A stretch of DNA of 64,000 nt from Lentisphaera marina. GTDB taxonomy: Bacteria; Verrucomicrobiota; Lentisphaeria; Lentisphaerales; Lentisphaeraceae. Below the pieces are notes generated by a model. The model saw only the letters and a list, made by a program, of their open reading frames with translations. It was not told where the DNA came from and did not search any database. Positions 7,467 to 16,919 of the stretch are shown here, piece after piece. Numbering within the stretch: the first letter of the stretch is position 1; every line of letters starts with the position of its first letter. The stretch spans positions 2,043,818 through 2,107,817 of the forward strand of contig NZ_JAQZZL010000001.1 of the NCBI RefSeq assembly GCF_028745505.1, written 5' to 3'. The position numbers and the translations under genes were made by a program.

Positions 7467-9254
7467 TTATTGAGGCTTTTTATAGAATTCTTCTTTGAGT
7501 AAATCCGATAAATGTAAGTCAACAAACTCTTCATCATAAGCTCCGTTATAAACACCTGCATATGAGAACCACAGTTTTAAATTTTCTGGTATGAACAAGA
7601 CAGAATGAAGATTATTATCCATACTTGCCGTTGGTGCATTCATTAAATCAATAGCTTTTTCTTCATCTATTAAAGAAGATTTTTTGACGCTATTATGCAA
7701 AGACTCATAACGCGATCCAGAAGCAATCATCAAACAAGATGGAACTTTATGAGGTAGTTTTTTATGATTTTTACCTGGATCTAAAAACTCAATAGATTCA
7801 GGTTTCGCATAAACTGCAGTCGAGCTCCTATCATTGCCGTCAGCAAATATATAGTAGTACTCACAAGTACGTGGATTACTTGAAAAAATTTCTTTAGCTT
7901 CGTTTAAATTACTCGCTCTCTCTAAAGTCATGCGCATTAAAATTGGCATGGGAACACCATCCCAAAGACCTTCACCTCTACCTCCCATTTCTCCTAAAGA
8001 TATTTTCTCCTGATTCATTCCACTCACTGAGCCTATAAAGCCAGCAAAACCTATATTTACAAAGGGTATTGCCCCAATTTTTTCTACAGTAAAAATAGCA
8101 TTATCATACTGTAAGCCTATCCGACACATGTAGTCAAGCACTCGCCCATGATACATGATGCCATTGAGGGTTTTATCGTCTTTTACTGTAAACCCAGAAC
8201 AATGAAATAAAGCAGGAAAATAATTGGCTAAATGAATCTCTTCTATAGGGATTTGAGAACCTTCCGCTAAGCCCTTTAATTCCTCTATATATTCTTGTGG
8301 AGTATGCTTATCTAGGCTGGCCTGTGCTTCACGGATCCTATCCATAAACCAATCGCCTGTTTTTATGCTATATACCATGCCCATTAAATAAAGTGTACTA
8401 TCGACGACTCTCCGACTTTCTTCAGCTAAAAACTTGCCATGCTGCCAACCAATTTCATATGCGGAACCTTTTAAGTATACATAATTCATCCCGTGCAAGC
8501 GTTTTAGCTTACCGTATTTACCTTTGAGGTATTTCTCTTTTTTTTCAGGCTTAAAAATTTCATAATGACGGATTTGTAGATAGCGTGCTAAAGATCGCGT
8601 CAAACTTCGATCCATATCAACACTTTTTGGTCGTACAATTTTTTTAGCCCGTGAATTTCTGTAGATCAAACTTCCATAGTTTGAGCTTTCAAATTCTAAA
8701 TTCATTACACCTGTTTTAAAAAATATTTTGGCTTCGTCTAAATGCGATTTTTTAAGCGTAATTTCAGCTAGCATGTATCCATCTAAATATAAGTAATAAA
8801 TTGACTCATTTTTTTGAATCACAAAGTCTTTTTTATTTTGTAATTCTTCTAATGAGCAAAGACTACTAATATCTTGACCTAAGCTTTCATCCATACTATG
8901 AAGACAGGACATTAATGACTTAAGAGAAAAAGCATTTTCTCCACAAGAACTCATAAAAAGTGTTTTGTTATGTGGTGTATAGAGCTGAATGCGATCTTGG
9001 TCACGCGTAAGGTGAAGTTTAAGTAAACCTACTGAAAAACTTAGAGAAAAACGAGATTCTCCTTTGGATATATAACTTAGGGTCCCTGCTGTATCATCTT
9101 CACTATCATTAGCTTTAAATTCATAGTGAATACGCCGTGTAAATTGTTCTGTACTTGGTTTTACAAACTTTTCATAGGCATCAAATAATTCACAATCAGC
9201 CGATACGCTTAAAGAGAGGAATAGTAAGATGTAAATTAGTTTGAGTGGCTTCAT
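7467..9254 (-). CDS. Secreted C45-family (Ntn-hydrolase) acyltransferase/hydrolase
   Basis: 595 aa with signal peptide (MKPLKLIYILLFLSLSVSADC). Residues 20-230 form a beta-rich domain of unknown type. From about 250 the protein resembles the acyl-CoA:6-aminopenicillanate acyltransferase / phospholipase-B-like group: GSAYEIGWQHGKF, then a probable N-terminal nucleophile cysteine in ALFHCSGF (about residue 350), followed by MYHGRVLDY where the family has a GRNxDW-like segment. Such enzymes cleave or transfer amide-linked acyl groups after self-processing at the cysteine. Cell-surface location is inferred. The specific substrate is unknown. It is the first gene of a pair with the hydrolase at 6509-7465. 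Confidence 0.75.
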   Translation of the reverse strand: MKPLKLIYILLFLSLSVSADCELFDAYEKFVKPSTEQFTRRIHYEFKANDSEDDTAGTLSYISKGESRFSLSFSVGLLKLHLTRDQDRIQLYTPHNKTLFMSSCGENAFSLKSLMSCLHSMDESLGQDISSLCSLEELQNKKDFVIQKNESIYYLYLDGYMLAEITLKKSHLDEAKIFFKTGVMNLEFESSNYGSLIYRNSRAKKIVRPKSVDMDRSLTRSLARYLQIRHYEIFKPEKKEKYLKGKYGKLKRLHGMNYVYLKGSAYEIGWQHGKFLAEESRRVVDSTLYLMGMVYSIKTGDWFMDRIREAQASLDKHTPQEYIEELKGLAEGSQIPIEEIHLANYFPALFHCSGFTVKDDKTLNGIMYHGRVLDYMCRIGLQYDNAIFTVEKIGAIPFVNIGFAGFIGSVSGMNQEKISLGEMGGRGEGLWDGVPMPILMRMTLERASNLNEAKEIFSSNPRTCEYYYIFADGNDRSSTAVYAKPESIEFLDPGKNHKKLPHKVPSCLMIASGSRYESLHNSVKKSSLIDEEKAIDLMNAPTASMDNNLHSVLFIPENLKLWFSYAGVYNGAYDEEFVDLHLSDLLKEEFYKKPQ

Positions 9255-9324
9255 AAAAACTCCTTGATTAGGTCAATATATTATTAAGCCACTACAGAAA
9301 TCAAACTTAGCCTAAATTATTTCC

Positions 9325-9351
9325 AAAAAAAAAAACCGGGTAAAAACCCGG
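9325..9351 (-). terminator. Intrinsic terminator downstream of pyrG
   Basis: On the minus strand, CCGGGT-TTTT-ACCCGG (9351-9336) is followed by an 11-base T-run (9335-9325), directly after the pyrG stop. Confidence 0.9.
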
Positions 9352-9373
9352 CTTATCAGAAATCAATCTAAGA

Positions 9374-10984
9374 TTATTTTCTATAGTCTAAAGATGCTTT
9401 TACAAAACCACTGAATAATGGGTGTGCATCAAGAGGTGTAGATTTAAATTCTGGGTGGAATTGGCACGCCACAAACCACGGGTGATCTTCTCTTTCTACA
9501 ATCTCAACTAAAGAACCATCAGGTGAAGTACCCGAAATAATTAAACCCGCTGCTTCTAGCTCTTCCTTAAATTTGTTATTGAACTCATAGCGGTGTCTAT
9601 GGCGTTCATCAATTCGACTACTGTCATAGGCTGCATGTGCTTTAGTACCTTCTTTGAGTACACAGGGATAAGAACCAAGTCTCATAGTTCCTCCCATTTC
9701 CGTAACTGATTTTTGATCGAGCATCAAATCAATAACAGGCGCTGGTGAACTCTCATCGAATTCACTTGAATTTGCACCAGTAAGTCCTGCTACGTGGCGA
9801 GCAGTCTCAACTACTGACAATTGCATACCTAAACAAATACCGAAAAATGGAATATTATTAGTTCTTGCGTGATTGATCGCGTCAATCTTACCTTGAACTC
9901 CACGGTGACCAAATCCACCTGGAACCATAAGGCCAGAAACTCCATCTAAGAGTTCCTCGACATTGTCACTATTGATTTTTTCAGCTTCAATATGGCGAAG
10001 TTTAACTTTTGCGGAATGAGCAATTCCGGCGTGAATAAGTGCTTCGTTAATACTTTTGTAAGCATCTGCTAAAGATACATACTTACCAACAACGGCTAAT
10101 TCAACTGTACCATTTTGAGGGCTAATATAGGTTTCAACCATTTTACGCCAATCATCAATTTTGAGGTCATTAACTTCTAAATCTAATGACTGTAGAATCT
10201 TCACATCTACATCCTGATCAATAAGTTCTAAAGGAACTTCATAAATTGTATTAGCTACATCAACTTCTTGAATAACTTTATCGCGTTCAACATTACAAAA
10301 TAGTGAAAGCTTGTCGATATGCTCTGGCTCTAAAGGTCTTTCTGAGCGACAAACTAAGAAATCAGGCATAATACCAATTTCACGCAAAACACTTACCGAC
10401 TGTTGAGAAGGCTTCGTTTTTAATTCTCCTGCAGCAGCTATGTAAGGAACTAAGGTCAAGTGGATAAATAAACCATTTTTAGGTCCGATTTTATGTCTAT
10501 ATTGACGAATAGCTTCCATGAAAGGAAGTGATTCAATATCACCTACTGTTCCACCAATTTCTGTAATCACAATATCTACATCTTCGGTATCCATTGCCGA
10601 TATGGCGCGTGTAATTTCATTAGTTATGTGTGGGATAACCTGTACAGTTCTACCTAAGTATTCACCACGACGTTCACGCTCTAAAACAGTTTTGTAAATT
10701 TTACCTGCTGTGTAGTTTGAATGCTCACAACAAGCCGTACCTGAATACCTTTCATAATGACCTAAGTCTAAATCTGTTTCTGCACCATCTTCTGTAACAT
10801 AAACTTCTCCGTGTTGATAAGGTGACATCGTTCCTGGGTCAACATTTAAATATGGATCGAGTTTTTGCATTTTTACTGAGTAGCCACGGCGTTTCAACAA
10901 TAATGCTATTGATGCTGCAGTGATCCCTTTACCTAAAGATGAGACAACACCACCAGTAACAAAAAGATGTTTAGTTTCTTTCAT
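9374..10984 (-). CDS. pyrG: CTP synthase
   Basis: Makes CTP from UTP, ATP and glutamine in the cytoplasm. 536 aa, the normal length. The N-terminal amidoligase domain begins [21 protein letters not shown] (P-loop-like). The class I glutamine amidotransferase domain shows the oxyanion loop GGFGHRG, the nucleophile elbow [10 protein letters not shown], and the catalytic HPE in [11 protein letters not shown]. Single gene with its own terminator. Confidence 0.98.
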   Translation of the reverse strand: MKETKHLFVTGGVVSSLGKGITAASIALLLKRRGYSVKMQKLDPYLNVDPGTMSPYQHGEVYVTEDGAETDLDLGHYERYSGTACCEHSNYTAGKIYKTVLERERRGEYLGRTVQVIPHITNEITRAISAMDTEDVDIVITEIGGTVGDIESLPFMEAIRQYRHKIGPKNGLFIHLTLVPYIAAAGELKTKPSQQSVSVLREIGIMPDFLVCRSERPLEPEHIDKLSLFCNVERDKVIQEVDVANTIYEVPLELIDQDVDVKILQSLDLEVNDLKIDDWRKMVETYISPQNGTVELAVVGKYVSLADAYKSINEALIHAGIAHSAKVKLRHIEAEKINSDNVEELLDGVSGLMVPGGFGHRGVQGKIDAINHARTNNIPFFGICLGMQLSVVETARHVAGLTGANSSEFDESSPAPVIDLMLDQKSVTEMGGTMRLGSYPCVLKEGTKAHAAYDSSRIDERHRHRYEFNNKFKEELEAAGLIISGTSPDGSLVEIVEREDHPWFVACQFHPEFKSTPLDAHPLFSGFVKASLDYRK

Positions 10985-11119
10985 TTTACTTAATTCTCTA
11001 TGTAGTTTTTATATAATTGCTTATTTATCACTTAAAGTAAAAATTCCAATCTCAAGTTAGAGCTCATTTGCTGATTATAGAGAATAAAATTATAAAGTAA
11101 AAAGTAGTATTTAGATGCT

Positions 11120-11746
11120 TTAATTCGATTTTAAAACATTAAGCCACATACGCCTGAAATCTTTAGGGCCAATAAACTTTTTAGTTTGATGAGAATAAAG
11201 ACCACAAAGTTCACCCTTCATGTTAACAAATGCACCCCCATTATCTAGATCATCAAATTGAAAGGCGTCTAGAGGATTAGATAAATCTCGCACCAATCTA
11301 ATGGCTGGTCGAGGCGCATTTGGATCCGAAAATGATATAAACAAGCCCGTCCCTGACAATTCATTTGTTCCTGAAAAGCTTAAGCCCTTGGCATTTGTGT
11401 AAGTCATATTAGAAAGCAAACGAATTACAGACATCGATTCATTATGACCAACAATACCACCTTGTAATTGTGGCGAATGTGAAAAATCGACCGGAAGTAA
11501 TTGACTATTAAGATCTCCTTCTAAAGAGGCCGTTAAAAGTAAACCTCCAGGGATTAATATTGCCGTTCTCTGTCCATTAGCATCATTTATCATGGCTGAG
11601 TTATCTTGTAATTTTGGAATAATCTCCATCATCAAGAGCTCAGTTGACTTTAAATTCTTGTATTGCTCTCGCTCTATGGACGAGCATGAAGCGACAAGCA
11701 ATAAAACTAAGACAGTTCCAATCTGTGCTACTGATTTTTTAGCCAT
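11120..11746 (-). CDS. Lipoprotein with a degenerate trypsin-like fold
   Basis: 208 aa from the ATG at 11746, which starts a lipoprotein signal (KKSVAQIGTVLVLLLVASCSS). It overlaps the end of the upstream antiporter gene by 19 nt, so the two are probably co-transcribed. The body hints at a chymotrypsin-like fold: ILIPGGLLLTAS where a protease has the TAAH histidine motif, and DLDNGGAFVNMKGELCGL where it has GNSGGPLVN..G. Neither the histidine nor the serine is present, so it is unlikely to be an active protease. It could be a ligand- or partner-binding relative. Fold assignment is tentative. Confidence 0.6.
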   Translation of the reverse strand: MAKKSVAQIGTVLVLLLVASCSSIEREQYKNLKSTELLMMEIIPKLQDNSAMINDANGQRTAILIPGGLLLTASLEGDLNSQLLPVDFSHSPQLQGGIVGHNESMSVIRLLSNMTYTNAKGLSFSGTNELSGTGLFISFSDPNAPRPAIRLVRDLSNPLDAFQFDDLDNGGAFVNMKGELCGLYSHQTKKFIGPKDFRRMWLNVLKSN

Positions 11747-13563
11747 TCTCGTGTACTCTTTCTTTTTGCAGCAGTATGTAAGCCCTCTATAAAACCCTCT
11801 TTCATCAAACACTTAGTAATGTTTTTCATGGCTTCAATATGCATCTGCGGTTCATTCAAGGGACTTACCAAAAGTATTATATATCGAACACCTGCACCAT
11901 CAATACTATCCCAATCAATGCTTTCGCCCTCTCGCACATAGGCGAACACGGCCATTGGGTAGTCGACGTCAGCTGAGCGACAATGCGGGATAGCTAATTC
12001 ATCACCTATCCCAGTACTACTTAACTTTTCTCGCTCTAAAACCAATGAAATAGTTGCCTGTAAATCTGTTATATCGCCATTTCTCATTAATTCTGAACAA
12101 AGCATTTTGATCGCATCTTCTTTTGTTCGTAGTTCAACATTGAGAAGAACTCGGTCATGAAACAAACTTTCTAGCGGGATTTTTTCAATATCAGAAGACT
12201 TATTAGAATTTTCGAGTTGTGCTTGGCTCTGTTTATCATCAATCAAAATTTGCTTCCACCTCTTGACACTCCAGTTAATTAGTGGCGCCCCTACTATCTC
12301 AGAGAGGATGAATGCAGGAACTAAACTATTAATGAAGGTGTCTAATAAGGGGTTATTATGTTGGTGTAAAACAATAAATGCGACTCCTGTCGCACCCATA
12401 TTCGGGACAAATAAGAGGGGCAAATATTTTTTTGCTTCGGGGCGAGTCGCAAATATGCTACATGATAGGTAACCACCACTTAATTTACCTATCAGACGCA
12501 TGACAAAATAAATAAGCGCAATGTTAAAAGTCTCTTTGCTCAAGAGTGTATCAACATCCAAATGCACACCTAATAATGCGAAGAATATCAAGTGGAAGAA
12601 GCCCATTAAATCCTGGATTCTTAAGGAATCAAAAATGTATTGATTATGTACATTCGCTGTAATAACACCTGCAAATATCACTGGAAGCATAAAAGGAACT
12701 TTTAAGCCCAAAGATATTCCCACGATAACAGCGATCACCGACCAAATGACAAAAACTATATTAACAGTTGGGATTGTATCTGAAGATAATAGGTTCTTTA
12801 ATTTACTATCATTGACAACACCCTTAATCTCATCTGAGCTAAACGAGTTACTTGCTGCTGTACGAATAAGCCAAAAACCGACTATACTGATAACAGCAAT
12901 GATGATAAAAGATTTCCCAATAAAACGTAAATCCCACGCTTGCCCACCATCAACGAAAAAGCTGACCATTAAGAAAACTATAAAAATTTCTGCCATGGCT
13001 TCTAACACCATAGTTTGCGACCAAACTGTCTTAAACTTACCTTCTACTTGCCTTCTAGACATAGAAATGAATGCCGCACACGGCGATGTACCTACAGCCA
13101 AACAACCCGCGATACAGCTAATGGGCCAGCCTAAATCAGTTAAAAAATAGAGCGCACATGATACCAAGCCAAAGGCTAAGGCTGATTGGGCAAGGAAGTT
13201 AAAGCTTGAAAAGCGCCAATTCTCCTTAATTCGATCCAAATGGGTCTCATCCGTAATAGAGAATAAAATAACTCCCAAGTATATAGGCATAAAAAAAACA
13301 AAACTATTAATCGCAAAGTCGTGAACTTCTCGCAGCGGAAAACTCCATCTCAATAACTCTTCTACGTGTGGGTACTGATTCGCAATTTTTTTCGAATAGG
13401 TCATAAAGAGTGGCCCACCTACAAAGCCACCTAAGATTTGCCCAATTATTTCACCTAAACCAAAGCGACGCGAAATTCGCCCACCTACATAAGCTAAAAA
13501 GATTAAAACTCCCACTATAAGAATTTGACTAGTTATCCTAACTAGATTCGGGTCGTTATTCAA
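11728..13563 (-). CDS. Cation/proton antiporter fused to a PTS EIIA-2 domain
   Basis: 611 aa. The first 430 residues are a multi-pass CPA-type Na+/H+ exchanger domain (about 12 hydrophobic segments; GLGEIIGQILGGFVGGP, CLAVGTSPCAAF, FFALLGVHLDVDTLL). A hydrophilic linker leads to a PTS type-2 EIIA-like domain (about 460-605). That domain contains the phospho-acceptor histidine context LAIPHCRSADVDYPM (His near 525). Such fusions are known and suggest that transport is tuned by PTS or nitrogen-PTS phosphorylation. The transported ion is not determined. The downstream lipoprotein gene overlaps it. Confidence 0.88.
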   Translation of the reverse strand: MNNDPNLVRITSQILIVGVLIFLAYVGGRISRRFGLGEIIGQILGGFVGGPLFMTYSKKIANQYPHVEELLRWSFPLREVHDFAINSFVFFMPIYLGVILFSITDETHLDRIKENWRFSSFNFLAQSALAFGLVSCALYFLTDLGWPISCIAGCLAVGTSPCAAFISMSRRQVEGKFKTVWSQTMVLEAMAEIFIVFLMVSFFVDGGQAWDLRFIGKSFIIIAVISIVGFWLIRTAASNSFSSDEIKGVVNDSKLKNLLSSDTIPTVNIVFVIWSVIAVIVGISLGLKVPFMLPVIFAGVITANVHNQYIFDSLRIQDLMGFFHLIFFALLGVHLDVDTLLSKETFNIALIYFVMRLIGKLSGGYLSCSIFATRPEAKKYLPLLFVPNMGATGVAFIVLHQHNNPLLDTFINSLVPAFILSEIVGAPLINWSVKRWKQILIDDKQSQAQLENSNKSSDIEKIPLESLFHDRVLLNVELRTKEDAIKMLCSELMRNGDITDLQATISLVLEREKLSSTGIGDELAIPHCRSADVDYPMAVFAYVREGESIDWDSIDGAGVRYIILLVSPLNEPQMHIEAMKNITKCLMKEGFIEGLHTAAKRKSTREWLKNQ

Positions 13564-13684
13564 ATTATATGTTCCTATCGTTTCTCAATATTTTAGGCTA
13601 ATCCTTTGATTATAAAAATCAAGAATACTCTCTTGTCAAAGCTGAATAATGCGACAAGTTATAAGAAATAAAGGAACAGTGTTA

Positions 13685-14107
13685 ATGCAATTTGAATATA
13701 TAAGTTTTATTTCTGCAAAAGTAGAAAAAGTTTGGCAGTTTTTTAAGGATCCACATTTATTTAGTCAATTCCAGATTGCGCCTCTACATAGTTTTTCGTT
13801 TCAAGAAAAAGCGGGCTTCAGTTTGGGGACAGATAGCATCCACGTATTGAAGGCTAGTTATGATAAGATTGAAACCAACAAACTTATACAACTCAAACTA
13901 ACTTATGCCGAAGTTGATGGCGAAAGTATGGATGTAAAAATCATATTCTATCCGCTCAATGAAATGTCTTCATTGAGTATCATAATCGATAATCTTACAG
14001 CAGATGACCCTCGCCTTGATGTGGCGAGAAATCATTGGCCGGGAGCTATTTCACAATTAAAATCAATTATTGAAACTGGTCAAGGCCTACCTTGGCCGCA
14101 GAAATAA
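13685..14107 (+). CDS. SRPBCC/START-like ligand-binding protein
   Basis: 140 aa from the ATG at 13685, which has AAAGGA upstream; an in-frame ATG at 13649 would add 12 basic residues. The start FEYISFISAKVEKVWQFFKDP (beta strand, then helix with VWxFFxDP) and the C-terminal helix are typical of SRPBCC-fold proteins, which bind hydrophobic ligands in a cavity. No catalytic role can be given. It converges on the kinase gene with one base between the stops. Confidence 0.75.
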   Translation: MQFEYISFISAKVEKVWQFFKDPHLFSQFQIAPLHSFSFQEKAGFSLGTDSIHVLKASYDKIETNKLIQLKLTYAEVDGESMDVKIIFYPLNEMSSLSIIIDNLTADDPRLDVARNHWPGAISQLKSIIETGQGLPWPQK

Positions 14108-14108
14108 A

Positions 14109-15056
14109 CTAGTGTGGGGTTACAGTGAGTTGCTTACGGATCATTCCTTTGAATTCTGGGAATGAGCCTAACCTCAAGCTCTGATTTGAATCAGTCAGGC
14201 GCTCAACTAATTTAATGAAGCTCTTCGGCAAATGAGCCAGTTCTTTTTGCATTAAGTTTGCTGCATTATTACTCAGATGTTTCTCGGCAGTCTCTTGTAG
14301 ACTTGATGCATTAAAAAGCTTTCTTGCTGTAAAAATATAATGAATGAGAAGCCCAATACTGTATAGAGAGCTTCGGCAATCTTCTTTAACACCCGTTAGC
14401 CTTTCGGGAGAAATAAAATCAGCTGTACCTGACACATCGACATTATCATCCACATCTGAACTTAAAGAGGAAACGTGCCCATAGTCACAAAGTTGAATTT
14501 GTCCTTTTGATGAAATCAAAATATTTTGAGGCTTTATATCAGGATATAAAAATCCATTTTTATATAAACATTGAACTGCATCAGTAATTTGTAGGATAAG
14601 CTCTAATCCTTCGCGAAAATCCATAGGTCCATTTTTCTCAATGAACTGTGCTAAAGTACCACCTTTTTCATAAGGAGTAATCAAACCCGCATATGTAGCA
14701 TTTTCAAAAAAGGCTTCCAAGGGAAGTAAATGTTTGTCAATTTCTTTTAAAGAGCTGTAAACTTCATACTCATTATTCAACTCTTTAAGTGCCGTCAGAT
14801 CTTTTTTATCTACAAGTTTTATAGCTTTGTCACCTGATCTGAATACTGCACCAGAACCTCCGTAGGAGATAAACTCTTCTAAATAAATCTCATCTATATT
14901 AAAAGGCTTAAAGTTCAACGTATTACAGGAGCTACATTTGAATATATTAAACTTGCTTTTCTGAGGTAAGGTCGAATTACAATAACTACAAAAATCATCA
15001 GTAATGATTTCTTCATTATTTTTTTTTCCAAAGAGACTCTTTAGTAGTCGACGCAT
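14109..15056 (-). CDS. Ser/Thr protein kinase with N-terminal zinc ribbon
   Basis: 315 aa, soluble. A CXXC...CXXC zinc ribbon (CSYCNSTLPQKS...CSSCN, about 22-42) precedes the kinase domain. Kinase motifs are present but divergent: glycine loop GGSGAVF, AIKLV lysine, YPDIKPQN (HRDXKXXN with Tyr-Pro for His-Arg), CDYG (DFG variant) and ISPERL (APE variant). The catalytic Asp and Asn and the Mg-binding Asp remain, so it may be active. No membrane segment or sensor domain follows. Substrate unknown. Confidence 0.85.
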   Translation of the reverse strand: MRRLLKSLFGKKNNEEIITDDFCSYCNSTLPQKSKFNIFKCSSCNTLNFKPFNIDEIYLEEFISYGGSGAVFRSGDKAIKLVDKKDLTALKELNNEYEVYSSLKEIDKHLLPLEAFFENATYAGLITPYEKGGTLAQFIEKNGPMDFREGLELILQITDAVQCLYKNGFLYPDIKPQNILISSKGQIQLCDYGHVSSLSSDVDDNVDVSGTADFISPERLTGVKEDCRSSLYSIGLLIHYIFTARKLFNASSLQETAEKHLSNNAANLMQKELAHLPKSFIKLVERLTDSNQSLRLGSFPEFKGMIRKQLTVTPH

Positions 15057-15209
15057 ATAAACCTTTACTTAATCAATATTTAATCAAGTATAAATGGGTG
15101 AGAAAGAAAATCTACACTTATTACACGAAAAACTTCTGCTTTGTTTTGAATAGCACCATAAAAATAATAAATTGAATTTACCAATCTATAAATCATAGGG
15201 AGCTTAAAG

Positions 15210-15422
15210 ATGCGTGTAACAGTAAAAGATTATAAAATTGTATTTAATGTTGAAGGTGAAGCTTTTGACAATCTAGTCACAGAATGTCTGAACGACGGCT
15301 GGGAACTCTATGGAAATCCATGGGCTCACCAAGAAGCAGGAAATCCAATTGTTACACTTTATCAAGCGATTTTTCGCGACACAGCAGTTATCATCGAAGG
15401 TGATGACATCCCAGAAGAATAG
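15210..15422 (+). CDS. DUF1737-type small protein
   Basis: 70 aa. The pattern VKDYKIVFNVEGEAFDNLVTECLNDGWELYG...LYQAIFR matches the small domain in which an unstable single strand-helix unit ends with a GW-x-x-x-G motif (DUF1737). Function is unknown. AGGGAG just upstream is a good ribosome site. The next small gene follows after 38 bp, so they may share a transcript. Confidence 0.75.
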   Translation: MRVTVKDYKIVFNVEGEAFDNLVTECLNDGWELYGNPWAHQEAGNPIVTLYQAIFRDTAVIIEGDDIPEE

Positions 15423-15460
15423 TTTCCATTTTTACACACAAACATAAAGGATAGAGACAA

Positions 15461-15661
15461 ATGGCACTTAAAAAAGTGAAAGGGAAAGTTCGTTTCCCAA
15501 AAAGAGAACTCAACACATGGCTGAAAAAGAATTCAGAATGGGACGAGAGCACTTGGGAAATTTTAATCACAGATCTTACTGAACAAGGTTTTAGTGATTG
15601 GACTTCTACTCAAGAAGGAAAAGATTCAATTGGTTTATACATAGAAACCAACCGTAAATAA
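15461..15661 (+). CDS. Small hypothetical protein
   Basis: 66 aa, lysine-rich at the N-terminus (MALKKVKGKVRFPKRE), then tryptophan-rich and acidic. An AAAGGA ribosome site precedes it. I do not recognise it. Its position between the DUF1737-like gene and a secreted-protein gene suggests a small operon. Confidence 0.65.
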   Translation: MALKKVKGKVRFPKRELNTWLKKNSEWDESTWEILITDLTEQGFSDWTSTQEGKDSIGLYIETNRK

Positions 15662-15681
15662 TTGTTACTAACTTTTATTTA

Positions 15682-16914
15682 ATGAAGTTTTTTCTTCTAC
15701 TGGCAATATCCGTAATTACTTGCGGATATTGCGATGAGAAAAGCCTGTTCAGACTGGATTCTGACGCAGGCTTTTCTTTTTATGCGGACAAAGATGATGC
15801 CTACTCTAGAAAATTTCTTAAGATACTAGATTTATGCTCAAAAAATATTACCGACACAATCGGCAAAAAAAAGAACGAGCAATTCACAAGGTTTTTTCTT
15901 TACGAAGAAAAGCCTCTCAATTTGACTCATAAAAAACATCTTGTCTTTACCCATACAGATATTCGTAAGTTAGACTATATAAGTCTAATCTTCCTGGTAA
16001 ACAAAGGCCTCCTAAAAGCACATTTTGAAAGTGAATCAATTCCCGACTGGATTAATGCTTCCATTCTTCATAATGCTCTACATATAAAAAATGACTTTTT
16101 ACACCTACAAAACCGTTATGTTTTTACACGCTATTTAGTCGCCAAAGACTTAGAATACAAACTAACATTTCTAGAGCACATCGATGCAATTGAAACGGCC
16201 CCGTATTTAGTTAAAATGGCATATATGGAACAATCCAAAGTATTGAGCCGTATCATTTTTAGAAACAAACAACTAAAAAACCAGGTTTTCACAATCATTT
16301 CCAGAAACCAATACAATCATTCTTTTATTTATGATTCACTAAGAGAACTAGCTCGAAAAAAAAATATCGCCTTTAATTTATGGCTCCAAGATGAAGTTCA
16401 AAAAATTGTTTTTAATTCTATGTACCCCATCGGAAGTGATAAAATATTAAAGAAGCTGGATGAGTTATCTAATTTAACTGTGTCAAGAAAAAATAATTTA
16501 GGCCAATATGAGTTAGTTCAACTTCCATTAGAGGAATTAGATACTTATAAGACTCTCAATAAAAAGCACTACATAACCCTCATAGTTTTTAAGTTCGCGC
16601 ACATTTATAATAAAAGTCCCTTCTACTTAAAAGCTTCATTGTTACAAATTCAGGATGCCTTAGTCAATTTCACAAAAGGCAAAAAAAGTGATTATAAAAA
16701 GAATATTCTTAAGGCTAAAAAAGACATACGCTTTGAATATGAACTCGAGAAAAAACGCCATGCTTGGTTTAAAGAAGTCGAACGTCAAAAATATAAGAGT
16801 GCTCGAATTTTCCCTGAACTACTCAATCAATTTGATGATAGTAGAAATGCTAAAGAGAAGACTTTCCCAGGGGCTTATAAATGGTATAGAGAACTAGAAC
16901 AAAGAATGAAATAA
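15682..16914 (+). CDS. Secreted hypothetical protein
   Basis: 410 aa with signal peptide (MKFFLLLAISVITCGYCDE). The mature part is lysine- and phenylalanine-rich and mainly helical. There are no catalytic motifs and no family I recognise. The C-terminal 80 residues are strongly charged and may form a coiled coil. The first 33 codons contain two stable RNA hairpins (15703-15732 and 15739-15775), the second followed by a T-rich run. Early transcription or translation of the gene may therefore be controlled. Converges on trkA with 5 bp between. Confidence 0.75.
   Translation: MKFFLLLAISVITCGYCDEKSLFRLDSDAGFSFYADKDDAYSRKFLKILDLCSKNITDTIGKKKNEQFTRFFLYEEKPLNLTHKKHLVFTHTDIRKLDYISLIFLVNKGLLKAHFESESIPDWINASILHNALHIKNDFLHLQNRYVFTRYLVAKDLEYKLTFLEHIDAIETAPYLVKMAYMEQSKVLSRIIFRNKQLKNQVFTIISRNQYNHSFIYDSLRELARKKNIAFNLWLQDEVQKIVFNSMYPIGSDKILKKLDELSNLTVSRKNNLGQYELVQLPLEELDTYKTLNKKHYITLIVFKFAHIYNKSPFYLKASLLQIQDALVNFTKGKKSDYKKNILKAKKDIRFEYELEKKRHAWFKEVERQKYKSARIFPELLNQFDDSRNAKEKTFPGAYKWYRELEQRMK
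15703..15780 (+). promoter_or_regulatory. Two consecutive hairpins in the 5' coding region, the second terminator-like
   Basis: First hairpin: a 10-bp perfect stem (GCAATATCCG at 15703-15712 with 15723-15732). Second: a 9-bp stem (AAAAGCCTG at 15739-15747 with 15767-15775) with an inner TCAGA/TCTGA stem, then CTTTTT. Both lie inside the signal-peptide and early mature codons of the 410-aa gene. It may be an attenuator, or a terminator for the small genes upstream. Confidence 0.5.
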
Positions 16915-16919
16915 AGCTT

